Assembly: GCA_035515515.1 (NCBI GenBank)
Contig: DATJBC010000170.1
Location: 1 to 18,905, forward strand
Source: DATJBC01 sp035515515
GTDB taxonomy: Bacteria; Actinomycetota; Acidimicrobiia; Acidimicrobiales; UBA8190
Direction of reading: 5' to 3'
DNA: 18,905 nt
Below, piece after piece: positions 7,224 to 14,878 of this stretch; position 1 is the first letter of the stretch, and every line of letters starts with the position of its first letter. A model generated the notes under the pieces. That model was given only the letters and a program-made list of their open reading frames with translations. It did not search any database and was not told the origin of the DNA. The position numbers and the translations under genes were made by a program.

Positions 7224-7242
7224 GGGCATTGTGACGATGCCC
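7224..7242. promoter_or_regulatory. 19-bp inverted repeat, possible operator in front of the GGDEF-EAL gene
   Basis: GGGCAT and ATGCCC are perfect 6-bp inverted arms separated by TGTGACG. The element ends 4 nt before the GTG start of the cyclase/phosphodiesterase gene and covers its likely -10 hexamer, a typical position for a repressor site. It does not match the BldD box consensus, so the binding protein is unknown. Confidence 0.4.
7227..7232 (+). promoter_or_regulatory. Possible -10 element of the GGDEF-EAL gene
   Basis: CATTGT lies 14 nt before GTG 7247, inside the inverted repeat 7224-7242. It would give a leader of about 7-8 nt. Confidence 0.35.
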
Positions 7243-7246
7243 CCAC

Positions 7247-9952
7247 GTGGTGCCGAGCCAGCCGAATCCCCACGTCGGGCGGGCATTCGCCTCGTTCCGT
7301 GCCCGTCTCGTCGGGCGGCTCCAGGACCCCGTGCTGTTGGCCGGGGCGCCGGCGGCGGCCGCACTGTGCTTCTTCCGCTACCTGGGCCTCATCGCCACCA
7401 TCCCCTACTGGGCCATCGTCGCCCTCGTCTTCGGCGCCCAGGTCGTGAGCGTGGTGTCGGCCGCCCTGTGGGCCGACCGGCTCCAGGGCTGGCGGCTCGT
7501 CGCCTACACGGGCACCGTGACCGGCGTCAGCGCGGTGGTCGCCTACAGCACCGGGTGGGGGCCGATCCTGTCGCTCGGATTCATCTTCGGCGCGTCCTAC
7601 GCCATCGAGCTCGCCGGCCCGAAGGCGGCCAGGCCGGCCATCATGTGGACGCTCCTCGACATGGGCCTCGGCCAGCTGGCCATCTCCCTCGCGGTGGCGC
7701 CCAGCCTCATCCGTGCCCCACTCGTCCACGGCCTGGCCGGCCTGAGCGCGGTGGGCGTGGTCCTCACCATCGCCCTCCTGGGCCGCTACGCGGCGGCCCA
7801 GGAGCACGTGGAAGCGGAGCTCCGGCACTCCGAGCGCCGGTTCAAGGCGCTGGTGCGCAACTCCTCGGACATCATCGTGGTGGTGGACCAGACCGGCAGG
7901 GCGAGCTACGTGAGCCCGGCCTTCGAGCGCATCCTCGGCATCGGGCCCGCCAAATTGGGCACCGTCCTCGCCGCGGAGCTCATGCACCCCGACGACCTGG
8001 CACGCATGCGCGAGGAGGCGGCCGGCTTGACCCCCGAGGAGTTCAACGGGTGGCGCATCGAGGTCAGGATCCGCCACGGCGACGGCTCCTGGCGCTGGTT
8101 CGAGGCCACCGTCACCGATTGCATGGACGACCCAGACGTCCGGGGTGTGGTGGCCAACCTCCACGACATCAGCGCCCGCAAGGAGACCGAGGAGGCGCTT
8201 CGCCAGGCGCACGAACGCTTCCAGTCGGCATTCCTGAACGCGCCGATCGGCATGGCCATGTCCGACCTCGAGGGTCGGATCATCCGGGCGAACCCGGCGC
8301 TGGGGCGGATCGTGGGACGCCACGCCGAGGATCTCGTCGGCGAGTGCGTCCACGACTTCACCCACCCCGACGACCGCGAGGCGAGCCGGACCGAGATGCA
8401 ACGGCTCGTGTCGAGCGGGGCGGACGGCTACCGCATCGAGAAGCGCTACTTCCACGCGGACGGCGGCGAGGTCTGGGTCTCGGTGAGTGTCTCCTGCGTA
8501 CGCGACGAGGAGGGCAACCCCGGCTACCTGATCGGGCAGATCGAGGACGTCACCGAGCGCCGGGCGCTGCGCGAGCGTCTCGCCTACGCCGCCATCCACG
8601 ACCCTCTCACCGCGCTGCCCAACCGCGTCCTGTTCATGGACCGCCTCGAGACGGCGCTGAGCCGGGCCGCCCGCCACGGCCGGCACGTGGCCGTGATCTT
8701 CCTCGACCTCGACCGATTCAAATTGGTGAACGACGGCATGGGCCACGCCGCCGGCGACCGGCTCCTCGAGACGGTGGCCGACCGGCTGCGCGGCGCGCTA
8801 CGGCCCAGCGACACCGTGGCCCGTTTCGGCGGGGACGAGTTCGTCGTGCTGTGCGACGAGATCGCGGACCAGTCCGTGGCCTTCGAGGTGGCCGAGCGCC
8901 TCACCGACGCGCTGCGCGCGCCGGTGTCCCTGGCCGAAAGCGAGATCTTCGTCACGGCCAGCGCCGGCGTGGCGCTGTCGGACCAGTTGGGCAGCGACTC
9001 CGCCGCCCGCCTCCTGCGTGACGCCGACACCGCCATGTACATGGCCAAGGAGCGGGGACGTTCGAGGATCGAGGTCTTCGACCCCGAGACCCACGGCCTG
9101 GTGCTCGACCGCATGCGCATCCGCAGCGACTTGCACGGCGCCCTCGAACGCGACGAGCTGCGCGTCTACTACCAGCCCATCGTGGCGCTGGCGACCGGCC
9201 GGGTGGAGGGCCTCGAGGCCCTGCTGCGCTGGGTCCACCCCGAGCGGGGGCTGCTGCACCCCGGGGAGTTCCTGCCCGTGGCCGAGGAGAGCGGCCTGAT
9301 CGTCCCCATGGGCGCGTGGGTGCTCGAGGAGGCCTGTCGGCAGGCGGTGGCGTGGGAGGAGGTGCGCCGGGCCGAGGGCTTCGGTGTGGACCCCATCAAC
9401 ATCAACGTGAACCTGTCGCCGCGCCAGCTCGTCGAGCCGGGGTTCGTGGACGAGGTGGCCGCCATCGTCGCCGCCACGGGCATCGCCCCCGAGGCGGTGT
9501 GGCTCGAGATCACCGAAGGGGCGCTCGCCGCCGACACCGAGTCGACGCTTCGGGTCCTCCGCCGTCTGCGCGACATCGGCGTCCGCCTCTCCATCGACGA
9601 CTTCGGCACGGGCTACGCCTGGCTGGGCCACCTGAAGAGCTTCCCCGTGGAGTCGCTCAAGATCGACCGCAGCTTCGTGGTCGAGCTGGGACGGGGCGGC
9701 GACGACGGGGCGACCATCGTGCGTGCCGTCATCGCGCTGGCGCGCTCGCTCGGCCTGACGTGTGTGGCCGAGGGGATCGAGCGGCCGCAGCAACTCGAGG
9801 AGCTCCGCTCGCTGGGCTGCGACTTCGTGCAGGGCTTCCTCCTCGGCGTGCCGCTCCCCGCCGACGTGCTCGGCGAGCAGCTGCGCGACGACCTGAGCCC
9901 GTGGACCGTGAACGGCCCCGGGCTCTTCGAGGGGACCGCCGCCCCCGCCTGA
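7247..9952 (+). CDS. Membrane PAS-PAS-GGDEF-EAL protein (c-di-GMP cyclase/phosphodiesterase)
   Basis: This 901-aa inner-membrane signalling enzyme begins with about six hydrophobic segments (residues about 28-183). Two PAS/PAC domains follow (about 194-312 and 320-437; each has a PDD motif and ends in a D-I/V-(S/T) linker), then GGDEF (about 445-612) and EAL (about 625-875). The cyclase site reads exactly GGDEF (528-532), and an RxxD inhibitory I-site (R519-P-S-D522) sits five residues before it. The EAL site keeps EAL (657-659), NLSPRQL (722-728), LEITE (753-757), DDFGTGY (784-790), KIDRSF (805-810) and AEGIE (841-845). Both domains therefore look competent to make and to degrade c-di-GMP. 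GTG 7247 (or the adjacent GTG 7250) is the first start after an in-frame stop at 7232. It is divergent from the bldD-like gene, whose product has the c-di-GMP signature. Confidence 0.95.
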   Translation: MVPSQPNPHVGRAFASFRARLVGRLQDPVLLAGAPAAAALCFFRYLGLIATIPYWAIVALVFGAQVVSVVSAALWADRLQGWRLVAYTGTVTGVSAVVAYSTGWGPILSLGFIFGASYAIELAGPKAARPAIMWTLLDMGLGQLAISLAVAPSLIRAPLVHGLAGLSAVGVVLTIALLGRYAAAQEHVEAELRHSERRFKALVRNSSDIIVVVDQTGRASYVSPAFERILGIGPAKLGTVLAAELMHPDDLARMREEAAGLTPEEFNGWRIEVRIRHGDGSWRWFEATVTDCMDDPDVRGVVANLHDISARKETEEALRQAHERFQSAFLNAPIGMAMSDLEGRIIRANPALGRIVGRHAEDLVGECVHDFTHPDDREASRTEMQRLVSSGADGYRIEKRYFHADGGEVWVSVSVSCVRDEEGNPGYLIGQIEDVTERRALRERLAYAAIHDPLTALPNRVLFMDRLETALSRAARHGRHVAVIFLDLDRFKLVNDGMGHAAGDRLLETVADRLRGALRPSDTVARFGGDEFVVLCDEIADQSVAFEVAERLTDALRAPVSLAESEIFVTASAGVALSDQLGSDSAARLLRDADTAMYMAKERGRSRIEVFDPETHGLVLDRMRIRSDLHGALERDELRVYYQPIVALATGRVEGLEALLRWVHPERGLLHPGEFLPVAEESGLIVPMGAWVLEEACRQAVAWEEVRRAEGFGVDPININVNLSPRQLVEPGFVDEVAAIVAATGIAPEAVWLEITEGALAADTESTLRVLRRLRDIGVRLSIDDFGTGYAWLGHLKSFPVESLKIDRSFVVELGRGGDDGATIVRAVIALARSLGLTCVAEGIERPQQLEELRSLGCDFVQGFLLGVPLPADVLGEQLRDDLSPWTVNGPGLFEGTAAPA

Positions 9953-10035
9953 GCCCCGCCTGGCGCGCCGGTGGTCCGCCGGGCCGGCCGGGCTGCCCGA
10001 CCCCGGAGCCGGGATGGGGCCCGGGGGCGCTGCCC

Positions 10036-10041
10036 TACAGT
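10036..10041 (+). promoter_or_regulatory. Probable -10 element of the PLP-lyase / FGGY-kinase operon
   Basis: TACAGT (TANNNT) lies 35 nt before the ATG at 10077. It would give a leader of about 28 nt that contains the Shine-Dalgarno at 10061-10066. Confidence 0.5.
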
Positions 10042-10060
10042 GGCGGCGTCCGCCGCGCGC

Positions 10061-10066
10061 AGGAGG
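10061..10066 (+). promoter_or_regulatory. Strong ribosome binding site of the PLP-lyase gene
   Basis: AGGAGG lies 10 nt before ATG 10077. It decides the start and is one of few consensus Shine-Dalgarno sequences in the window. Confidence 0.6.
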
Positions 10067-10076
10067 GCAGCAGCCC

Positions 10077-11468
10077 ATGAGCACCTACCCCTACCAGGAC
10101 CGCTACGAGATCCACCGCCGGCTGCCGCAGCAGGGCCGGAGCCACGAGGAGATCCTCGCCGAGCTGGAGGTCATGGCCAAGGAGGAGGACGCCTTCTGGG
10201 AGACGGGCAAGTGCTCGGGGACCATGTACTGCGGTGACCACGACCACTACCGCTTCCTCACCCAGGCGTTCGGCGCCTTCGCCCACGTGAACCCCCTCCA
10301 GCGCGACATGTGCCCCAGCGCGACGAAGTTCGAGGCGGAGATCATCGCCATGACCCTCGATCTCCTGCACGCCGAGGGGGCCGGGTCGACGACGCCGGCC
10401 GGGCTGGTCACCACGGGCGGGACGGGCAGCATCGCCCACGCCATGCTCGCCTACCGGGAGCACGCCCGGGACCAGAGGGGCGTGGTGCGCCCCAACGTGG
10501 TCAAGCCCGAGACGGCCCACCCCGCCTTCGACAAGGCGTGCCACCTCTTCGGGATCGAGGTGCGTCGCGCCCCGGTCGACCCCGACAGCACGGCCGTCGA
10601 CGTCGGCTGGGTCGACGGCCACGTCGACGACCAGACCATCGCCATCGTGGGCTCGGCCTGCAACTACGGCTACGGGACGGTCGACCCCATCGCCGAGCTG
10701 TCCGAAGTGGCGCTGGGCCACGGGGTGGGGCTGCACGTCGACGGCTGCCTGGGGGGGTTCATCCTGCCCTTCGGCCAGGAGCTCGGCTACGACATCCCAC
10801 TGTTCGACTACCGGGTCCCCGGCGTGACGTCGATCTCGGCCGACACCCACAAATACGGGTACGCCCTCAAGGGCACGTCGGTGCTGACCTTCCGCGACAA
10901 GGCCCTGCGCAACAGCCAGTACTTCTACATGACGGGGTGGAGCGGCGGGAAGTACTGCTCACCGGGGATGGAGGGTTCGCGCTCGGGCGGGCTGTTGGCG
11001 GCGACGTGGGCGTCGATGGTGCACCTGGGCCGCGACGGCTACCTCGACCACGCCGAGCGGATCTTCGAGACGTCGGCGGCGATGCAGGAGGCCGTGCGCT
11101 CCCATCCCGAGCTGCGCATCGTGGGTCGCCCCACCTTCCTGTTCAGCTTCACCTCCGACGCGTTCGACATCTACCACGTGAACGACTTCATGCGGCAGCG
11201 GGGATGGCGCTTCAACGGCCAGCAGTACCCCAACGCGCTGCACATGGCGGTGACGCGCCCGCAGACCCAGCCGGGCGTCACCGACGCCTTCGCCGCCGAC
11301 CTGGGCGAGGCCGTCGCCTACGCCACGGCCCACGCCGGCGAGGCGCCGCATTCGGGGGCGATCTACGGCGGCGTGGTGGGCGGTCTGACCGACGAGGCGG
11401 ACGAGTTCATCCGCACCGTGATGGAGGACCTCATGGACGGCTACCAGCAGGTGCCGGCGGACGGGTGA
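10077..11468 (+). CDS. Sphingosine-1-phosphate-lyase-like PLP-dependent enzyme (group II decarboxylase fold)
   Basis: The 463-aa cytoplasmic protein is a fold-type I PLP enzyme. The PLP lysine is K259 in SISADTHKYGYALKGTSVL. D222 in LHVDGCLGGF binds the pyridine nitrogen, TTGGTGSI (112-119) binds the phosphate, and H148 in ETAHPAFDKA should stack on PLP. These stretches, plus GTMYCGDHDHYRFL (48-61), NPLQRDMCPSATKFEAEI (72-89), GWSGGKYCSPGMEGSRSGG (287-305) and SGAIYGGVVGG near the end, follow eukaryotic and bacterial S1P lyase almost block by block. This favours that family over glutamate decarboxylase. The known reaction is retro-aldol cleavage of a phosphorylated 2-amino-3-hydroxy alkane into phosphoethanolamine and an aldehyde. 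There is no N-terminal membrane anchor, so it is a soluble bacterial form. Its stop overlaps the FGGY kinase start (GTGA). The true substrate here is unknown. Confidence 0.88.
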   Translation: MSTYPYQDRYEIHRRLPQQGRSHEEILAELEVMAKEEDAFWETGKCSGTMYCGDHDHYRFLTQAFGAFAHVNPLQRDMCPSATKFEAEIIAMTLDLLHAEGAGSTTPAGLVTTGGTGSIAHAMLAYREHARDQRGVVRPNVVKPETAHPAFDKACHLFGIEVRRAPVDPDSTAVDVGWVDGHVDDQTIAIVGSACNYGYGTVDPIAELSEVALGHGVGLHVDGCLGGFILPFGQELGYDIPLFDYRVPGVTSISADTHKYGYALKGTSVLTFRDKALRNSQYFYMTGWSGGKYCSPGMEGSRSGGLLAATWASMVHLGRDGYLDHAERIFETSAAMQEAVRSHPELRIVGRPTFLFSFTSDAFDIYHVNDFMRQRGWRFNGQQYPNALHMAVTRPQTQPGVTDAFAADLGEAVAYATAHAGEAPHSGAIYGGVVGGLTDEADEFIRTVMEDLMDGYQQVPADG

Positions 11469-13087
11469 GCGTGGCGCGCGGCGAGCAGGTCGTCCTCGCC
11501 GTCGACCTCGGAACCGGGGGCCCCAAGGTCGGGCTCGTCACCGTCAGCGGCACGCTCCTGTGGGCGGAGCACCGGCCGGTGCGCACCCGGCTCCTCCCCG
11601 GGGGCGGCGCCGTCCAGGATGCCGGGGAGTGGTGGCGGCTGGTCCTCGACGCAGCCGGGCGGGCGCTGGGCAGCGGCGCGGCCCCTCCGGAGCAGGTGGT
11701 GGCGGTGTCGTGCACGGGCCAGTGGGCGAGCACCGTCCCGGTGGCCGAGGACGGCGCCCCGGTGGGCGAGTGCCTCATGTGGATGGACAGCCGGGGCGGC
11801 CCCCACACCCGGCGGGCCGTGGGCGGCCCGGTGTCGGGCTACGCGCCGGTGGCGCTGTGGCGCTTCGTCCGCCGCAGCGGCGGGGCGCCGTCTGTGTGGG
11901 GCGCGGATCCCATCGGACACATGCTCTTCCTCGAACACGACCAGCCCGAGGTGGCGAGCCGGGCCCGCTGGTACCTCGAGCCCGTCGACTACCTGTCCAT
12001 GCGCTTCACGGGCATCCCCGCGGCGTCGCACGCCTCGATGACCGCCGCCTGGCTGACCGACAACCGCCGCCTGGACCGCCTGCGCTACGACGACGTGCTC
12101 GTGCGCAGCGCGGGCGTGCCCGCCGGCAAGCTGCCCCCGCTCGTCCGCGGCGGCACCGTGATCGGCGAGGTGCGCGCCGAGGTGGCGCGCCAGCTCGGGC
12201 TGGGCCCGGGGGTGGCGGTGGTGACGGGCACCCCCGACCTGCACTCGGCCACAGCGGGCTCCGGTGCCGTCCTCGACTACCAGGGCCACTTGGTCATCAG
12301 CTCCACGTCGTGGATCAGCTGCCCGGTGCCCATGAAGAAGACCGACGCCCTGCACCAGATCGCCTCGATCCCCGGGCTGCCCCAGCATGCCGGGGGTCCC
12401 GGCGGGCGCAGCGGGCCGTACCTGGTGGTCGACAACCACGAGACCGCCGGCCTGTGCCTGCAGTGGCTGCGCGACAACGTCATGGAGGCGGGCCGCACCG
12501 ACGGGGCGGGCCCGGGCGGCTTCGACGCGCTGACCGCCCTGGCCGCGGAGGCGCCGGCGGGGAGCGGGGGGGTGCTGTTCACCCCGTGGCTGGGGGGCGA
12601 GCGCTCCCCCGTCGACGACCGCAACGCCCGGGGTGGCTTCCACAACCTGTCCCTCGCCACCGGGCGTGCCGAGCTGGTGCGGGCCGTGCTCGAGGGGGTC
12701 GCCTACAACAGCAGGTGGCTCAACGACGCCGTCGAGCGCTTCGCGAAGCGCCGCCTCGACCCGCTGCGGGTCATCGGCGGCGGGGCGACGTCCGCCTTGT
12801 GGTGCCAGATCCACGCCGACGTCATGGAGCGGCGCGTCGAACGGGTGGCCGAGCCCCTCCACGCCAACCTGCGAGGGGCGGCGCTCCTGGCCGGCATGGC
12901 GCTCGGCGCCGTCTCGCTGGAGGAGCTCCCCGGGCTGGTGCAGGTCGACGCCCGCTTCGAGCCCGATCCCCGCACCCGGGCCGGCTACGACCGCCTGTAC
13001 GAGGAGTTCCCCCGCCTGTACCGCGCCCAGAAGCCGATGTTCGCCCGCCTCAACGGGGTGCGCGCCGGCGGCGCCGTGGGGGCCTGA
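11465..13087 (+). CDS. FGGY family carbohydrate/polyol kinase
   Basis: The 540-aa protein has the two actin-like domains of FGGY kinases, which phosphorylate sugars, polyols or related hydroxyl compounds with ATP. The phosphate-1 loop is AVDLGTGGPKVGL (about 12-24, acidic D14). MWMDSRGGPHT (about 105-115) is the substrate-side loop. GTPDLHSATAGSGAV contains the probable catalytic base D258. VIGGGATSALWCQIHADV, with I437 and GGG 438-440, is the adenosine-binding motif. The C-terminal tail, DRLYEEFPRLYRAQKPMF, is typical of xylulokinase/gluconokinase relatives. Specific identity (xylulose, glycerol, gluconate or other) cannot be told from sequence by eye. GTG 11465 overlaps the stop of the PLP-lyase gene, so the two are co-translated in fixed order, which suggests a shared pathway. 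Confidence 0.92.
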   Translation: MSVARGEQVVLAVDLGTGGPKVGLVTVSGTLLWAEHRPVRTRLLPGGGAVQDAGEWWRLVLDAAGRALGSGAAPPEQVVAVSCTGQWASTVPVAEDGAPVGECLMWMDSRGGPHTRRAVGGPVSGYAPVALWRFVRRSGGAPSVWGADPIGHMLFLEHDQPEVASRARWYLEPVDYLSMRFTGIPAASHASMTAAWLTDNRRLDRLRYDDVLVRSAGVPAGKLPPLVRGGTVIGEVRAEVARQLGLGPGVAVVTGTPDLHSATAGSGAVLDYQGHLVISSTSWISCPVPMKKTDALHQIASIPGLPQHAGGPGGRSGPYLVVDNHETAGLCLQWLRDNVMEAGRTDGAGPGGFDALTALAAEAPAGSGGVLFTPWLGGERSPVDDRNARGGFHNLSLATGRAELVRAVLEGVAYNSRWLNDAVERFAKRRLDPLRVIGGGATSALWCQIHADVMERRVERVAEPLHANLRGAALLAGMALGAVSLEELPGLVQVDARFEPDPRTRAGYDRLYEEFPRLYRAQKPMFARLNGVRAGGAVGA

Positions 13088-13109
13088 ACGGCCCGGGAGC
13101 TGGCCCGAC

Positions 13110-13115
13110 CATACT
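13110..13115 (+). promoter_or_regulatory. Probable -10 element of the MFS transporter gene
   Basis: CATACT is followed by 6 nt and the ATG at 13122. The spacing fits a leaderless transcript, so the transporter may be expressed independently of the upstream kinase although only 34 bp separate the two genes. Confidence 0.4.
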
Positions 13116-13121
13116 GGTCCG

Positions 13122-14321
13122 ATGCAAACCGAGAAGCGCCCGAGCGCGGCGTCGGGCGTGCCTCTCGGGCTCATGGCGCTCGTGTGCGCAGTGGTGCTCG
13201 TCGACACCATCTTCTTCACCGGGCTCACGCCGCTGCTCCCCCACTACGTGCACCAGCTCGGGCTCTCCAAGGCCCAGGCGGGCGTGCTGGTCGCCGCGTA
13301 CCCGCTCGGCACCCTCGTGGGCGCCGTGCCCGGCGGCGTGATGGCGAGCCGGCTGGGGGTGCGCCTCGCGGTGGTGCTCGGCCTGTGCGCCATGAGCGTC
13401 TCCACGCTCGCCTTCGGCTACGGCACCTCGCTGGGCGTGCTCGACACCGCCCGCTTCGTCCAGGGCGTGGCCGGCGCGTGCACGTGGGCGGGCGGCCTGG
13501 CGTGGCTGGCCGCCGCAGCCCCCGCCGAGCGGCGGGGCGCGGCCATGGGCACGGCGTTCGCCGCCGCCGTGGGCGGGGCGCTCATCGGCCCGGTCATGGG
13601 GGGTGTGGCCAGCCACGTGGGCACGGGGCCCACCTTTGCGGCGGCCACCCTGGCGGGCGTGGTGCTCGTCGGGGTGACCCTGCGCGTGCCCCGGCCCGCC
13701 GCGGGCCCGTCGCAGGGGCTGCGTGCCGCGCTGCCCGCCCTGTCGGACCCCGTCATCGCCACCGGGATGTGGCTCACGTTCCTGGCCGGTGTGGCCCTGG
13801 GCGTCGTGGACGTGCTGGCCCCGCTGCGCCTCAACCGGCTGGGCGCCGACGCCGTGGCCATCGCCGGGGTGTACCTCGGCTCGGCTGGGCTCGAGATCGT
13901 GCTGTCCCCGCTGGCGGGCCGCCTCTCGGACCGCCGGGGCCGCGTGGCCCCGGTGCGGGTGTCGCTCGCCGCGGCCGTGGCCGTCAGCGCCCTGGCGCCG
14001 TTCCTGCGGCCGGTGGCCGTGCTGGCCGCCATGTTCGTGGTGGGGCTGCCGGCCTTCGGGACCCTGTTCGTCCCGGCCGCGGCCATGGTGGGCGACGGAG
14101 CCGAGCGCAGGGGCCTGCACCACGGGCTCGCCTACGGGCTGGGCAACCTGGCGTGGGCCGCGGGCCAGGCGGTGGCGGCCGCCGGGAGCGGGGCGCTGGC
14201 CGAGGCCACCGCCGACGCGGTGCCCTACCTCCTGCTGGCGTCGATCATGGCGGGCACCGCGCTGGCGGTGCGCCGCCGCGACTTCGGTACGGCGGCCGCG
14301 GTGGAGCCGGGCAGCCCGTGA
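13122..14321 (+). CDS. Major facilitator superfamily transporter
   Basis: The 399-aa protein is strongly hydrophobic throughout, with about 12 predicted membrane helices in two halves. The MFS motif A loop between helices 2 and 3 is seen as GGVMASRLGVRL (about 71-82). A second, better copy, GRLSDRRGRVAPVR, lies in the corresponding loop of the second half. A long cytoplasmic linker with Arg/Pro (about 190-205) joins the halves. Proton- or solute-coupled transport of small molecules is expected. The layout (DHA1-like, 12 helices) is common in efflux pumps but also in some uptake carriers, so direction and substrate are open. ATG 13122 is chosen because the first helix starts shortly after it and a -10-like hexamer lies just upstream. 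The gene follows the kinase and could move its substrate, but that is inference. Confidence 0.92.
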   Translation: MQTEKRPSAASGVPLGLMALVCAVVLVDTIFFTGLTPLLPHYVHQLGLSKAQAGVLVAAYPLGTLVGAVPGGVMASRLGVRLAVVLGLCAMSVSTLAFGYGTSLGVLDTARFVQGVAGACTWAGGLAWLAAAAPAERRGAAMGTAFAAAVGGALIGPVMGGVASHVGTGPTFAAATLAGVVLVGVTLRVPRPAAGPSQGLRAALPALSDPVIATGMWLTFLAGVALGVVDVLAPLRLNRLGADAVAIAGVYLGSAGLEIVLSPLAGRLSDRRGRVAPVRVSLAAAVAVSALAPFLRPVAVLAAMFVVGLPAFGTLFVPAAAMVGDGAERRGLHHGLAYGLGNLAWAAGQAVAAAGSGALAEATADAVPYLLLASIMAGTALAVRRRDFGTAAAVEPGSP

Positions 14322-14342
14322 CCCGGGAGGCGGGACCCAGCG

Positions 14343-14370
14343 GGGCCGGCCGCCCCGGACCGACCGGCCC
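14343..14370. terminator. GC-rich hairpin after the MFS gene, possible terminator
   Basis: GGGCCGG (14343-14349) and CCGGCCC (14364-14370) can pair as a 7-bp stem with a 14-nt loop. There is no T tract, so it is a terminator candidate only by position. Confidence 0.25.
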
Positions 14371-14404
14371 GAGCCCAGACCCACACGACCGAAAGGCAGG
14401 CGCC

Positions 14405-14824
14405 GTGAGCGACGCACGAGACCCCGAGATCCTGCACCTGTCGCTCCCCGTGCGCGACCTCGCTGAGGCCAAGCGCTTCTACGGCGGGGTGCTCGGCTGC
14501 GAGCTCGGCCGGGTCCACGACACCTGGTTCGACGCCTTCTTCTTCGGGTGCCAGCTGACGCTGCACGAGCGTCCCGACGAGGTCCGCCCGCCCCGGGAGC
14601 AGGGCGTCCGCCACTTCGGGGTGACCCTGTCGCACGTCCGGTGGCGGGAGCTGGTGGCGCGGCTGCGGGCCGAGGGCGTGCCCTTCGTGCGCGAGCCGGC
14701 CGCCGACCATGTGGGCACCCCGCGTGAGCAGCACAAGGCCATGGTGTGCGACCCGAGTGGCAACGCCATCGAGGTCAAGACCTACACCGATCCGCAGGCA
14801 GCCTGGTCGGCCGAGGGGAAATAG
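14405..14824 (+). CDS. Glyoxalase-fold (VOC superfamily) protein
   Basis: The 139-aa protein has the paired beta-alpha-beta-beta-beta modules of the VOC superfamily. ILHLSLPVRDLAEAKRFYGGVLGCELGR (about 9-36) is the first, and VRHFGVTLSHVRWRELVARLRAEGVPF (about 68-94) opens the second. Candidate metal ligands are H11, H54 in LTLHE, H70 and E123 in GNAIEVKTY. The phrase DPSGNAIEVKTY is the usual last strand of glyoxalase, dioxygenase or resistance-protein relatives. GTG 14405 is chosen because the first strand begins ten residues later and GAAAGG lies 8 nt upstream. VOC proteins range from lactoylglutathione lyases to extradiol dioxygenases; which applies is not visible. No convincing promoter is seen in the 83 bp after the MFS gene, so read-through from it is possible. 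Confidence 0.85.
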   Translation: MSDARDPEILHLSLPVRDLAEAKRFYGGVLGCELGRVHDTWFDAFFFGCQLTLHERPDEVRPPREQGVRHFGVTLSHVRWRELVARLRAEGVPFVREPAADHVGTPREQHKAMVCDPSGNAIEVKTYTDPQAAWSAEGK

Positions 14825-14832
14825 CCCCTCCC

Positions 14833-14863
14833 GGCCCGCCGTTACCCTTCTGTGCGGCGGGCC
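14833..14863. promoter_or_regulatory. Inverted repeat surrounding the -10 of the DDN-family gene (operator or terminator)
   Basis: GGCCCGCCG (14833-14841) and CGGCGGGCC (14855-14863) are perfect 9-bp arms with a 13-nt loop that contains the TACCCT hexamer. It could be an operator controlling the 14879 gene or a hairpin terminator of the VOC gene ending at 14824. Confidence 0.4.
14843..14848 (+). promoter_or_regulatory. Probable -10 element of the first DDN-family gene
   Basis: TACCCT lies in the loop of the inverted repeat. Transcription from it would give a leader of about 24 nt with AGGAGG at 14870-14875, unusually close (3 nt) to the GTG at 14879. Confidence 0.4.
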
Positions 14864-14878
14864 CGTGAGAGGAGGGCC

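Noticed and set aside
6974..7246. BldD box (TNAC-N5-GTNA) in the bldD / GGDEF-EAL divergent region
   Set aside because: I checked each GTNA present in the region; none has TNAC at the right distance. Only half-sites occur, so no autoregulatory box is claimed.
9953..10035. Terminator hairpin between the GGDEF-EAL gene and the PLP-lyase gene
   Set aside because: Only short, overlapping GC stems can be drawn (for example CCCCGG/CCGGGG with a 14-nt loop). None stands out from background in such GC-rich DNA.
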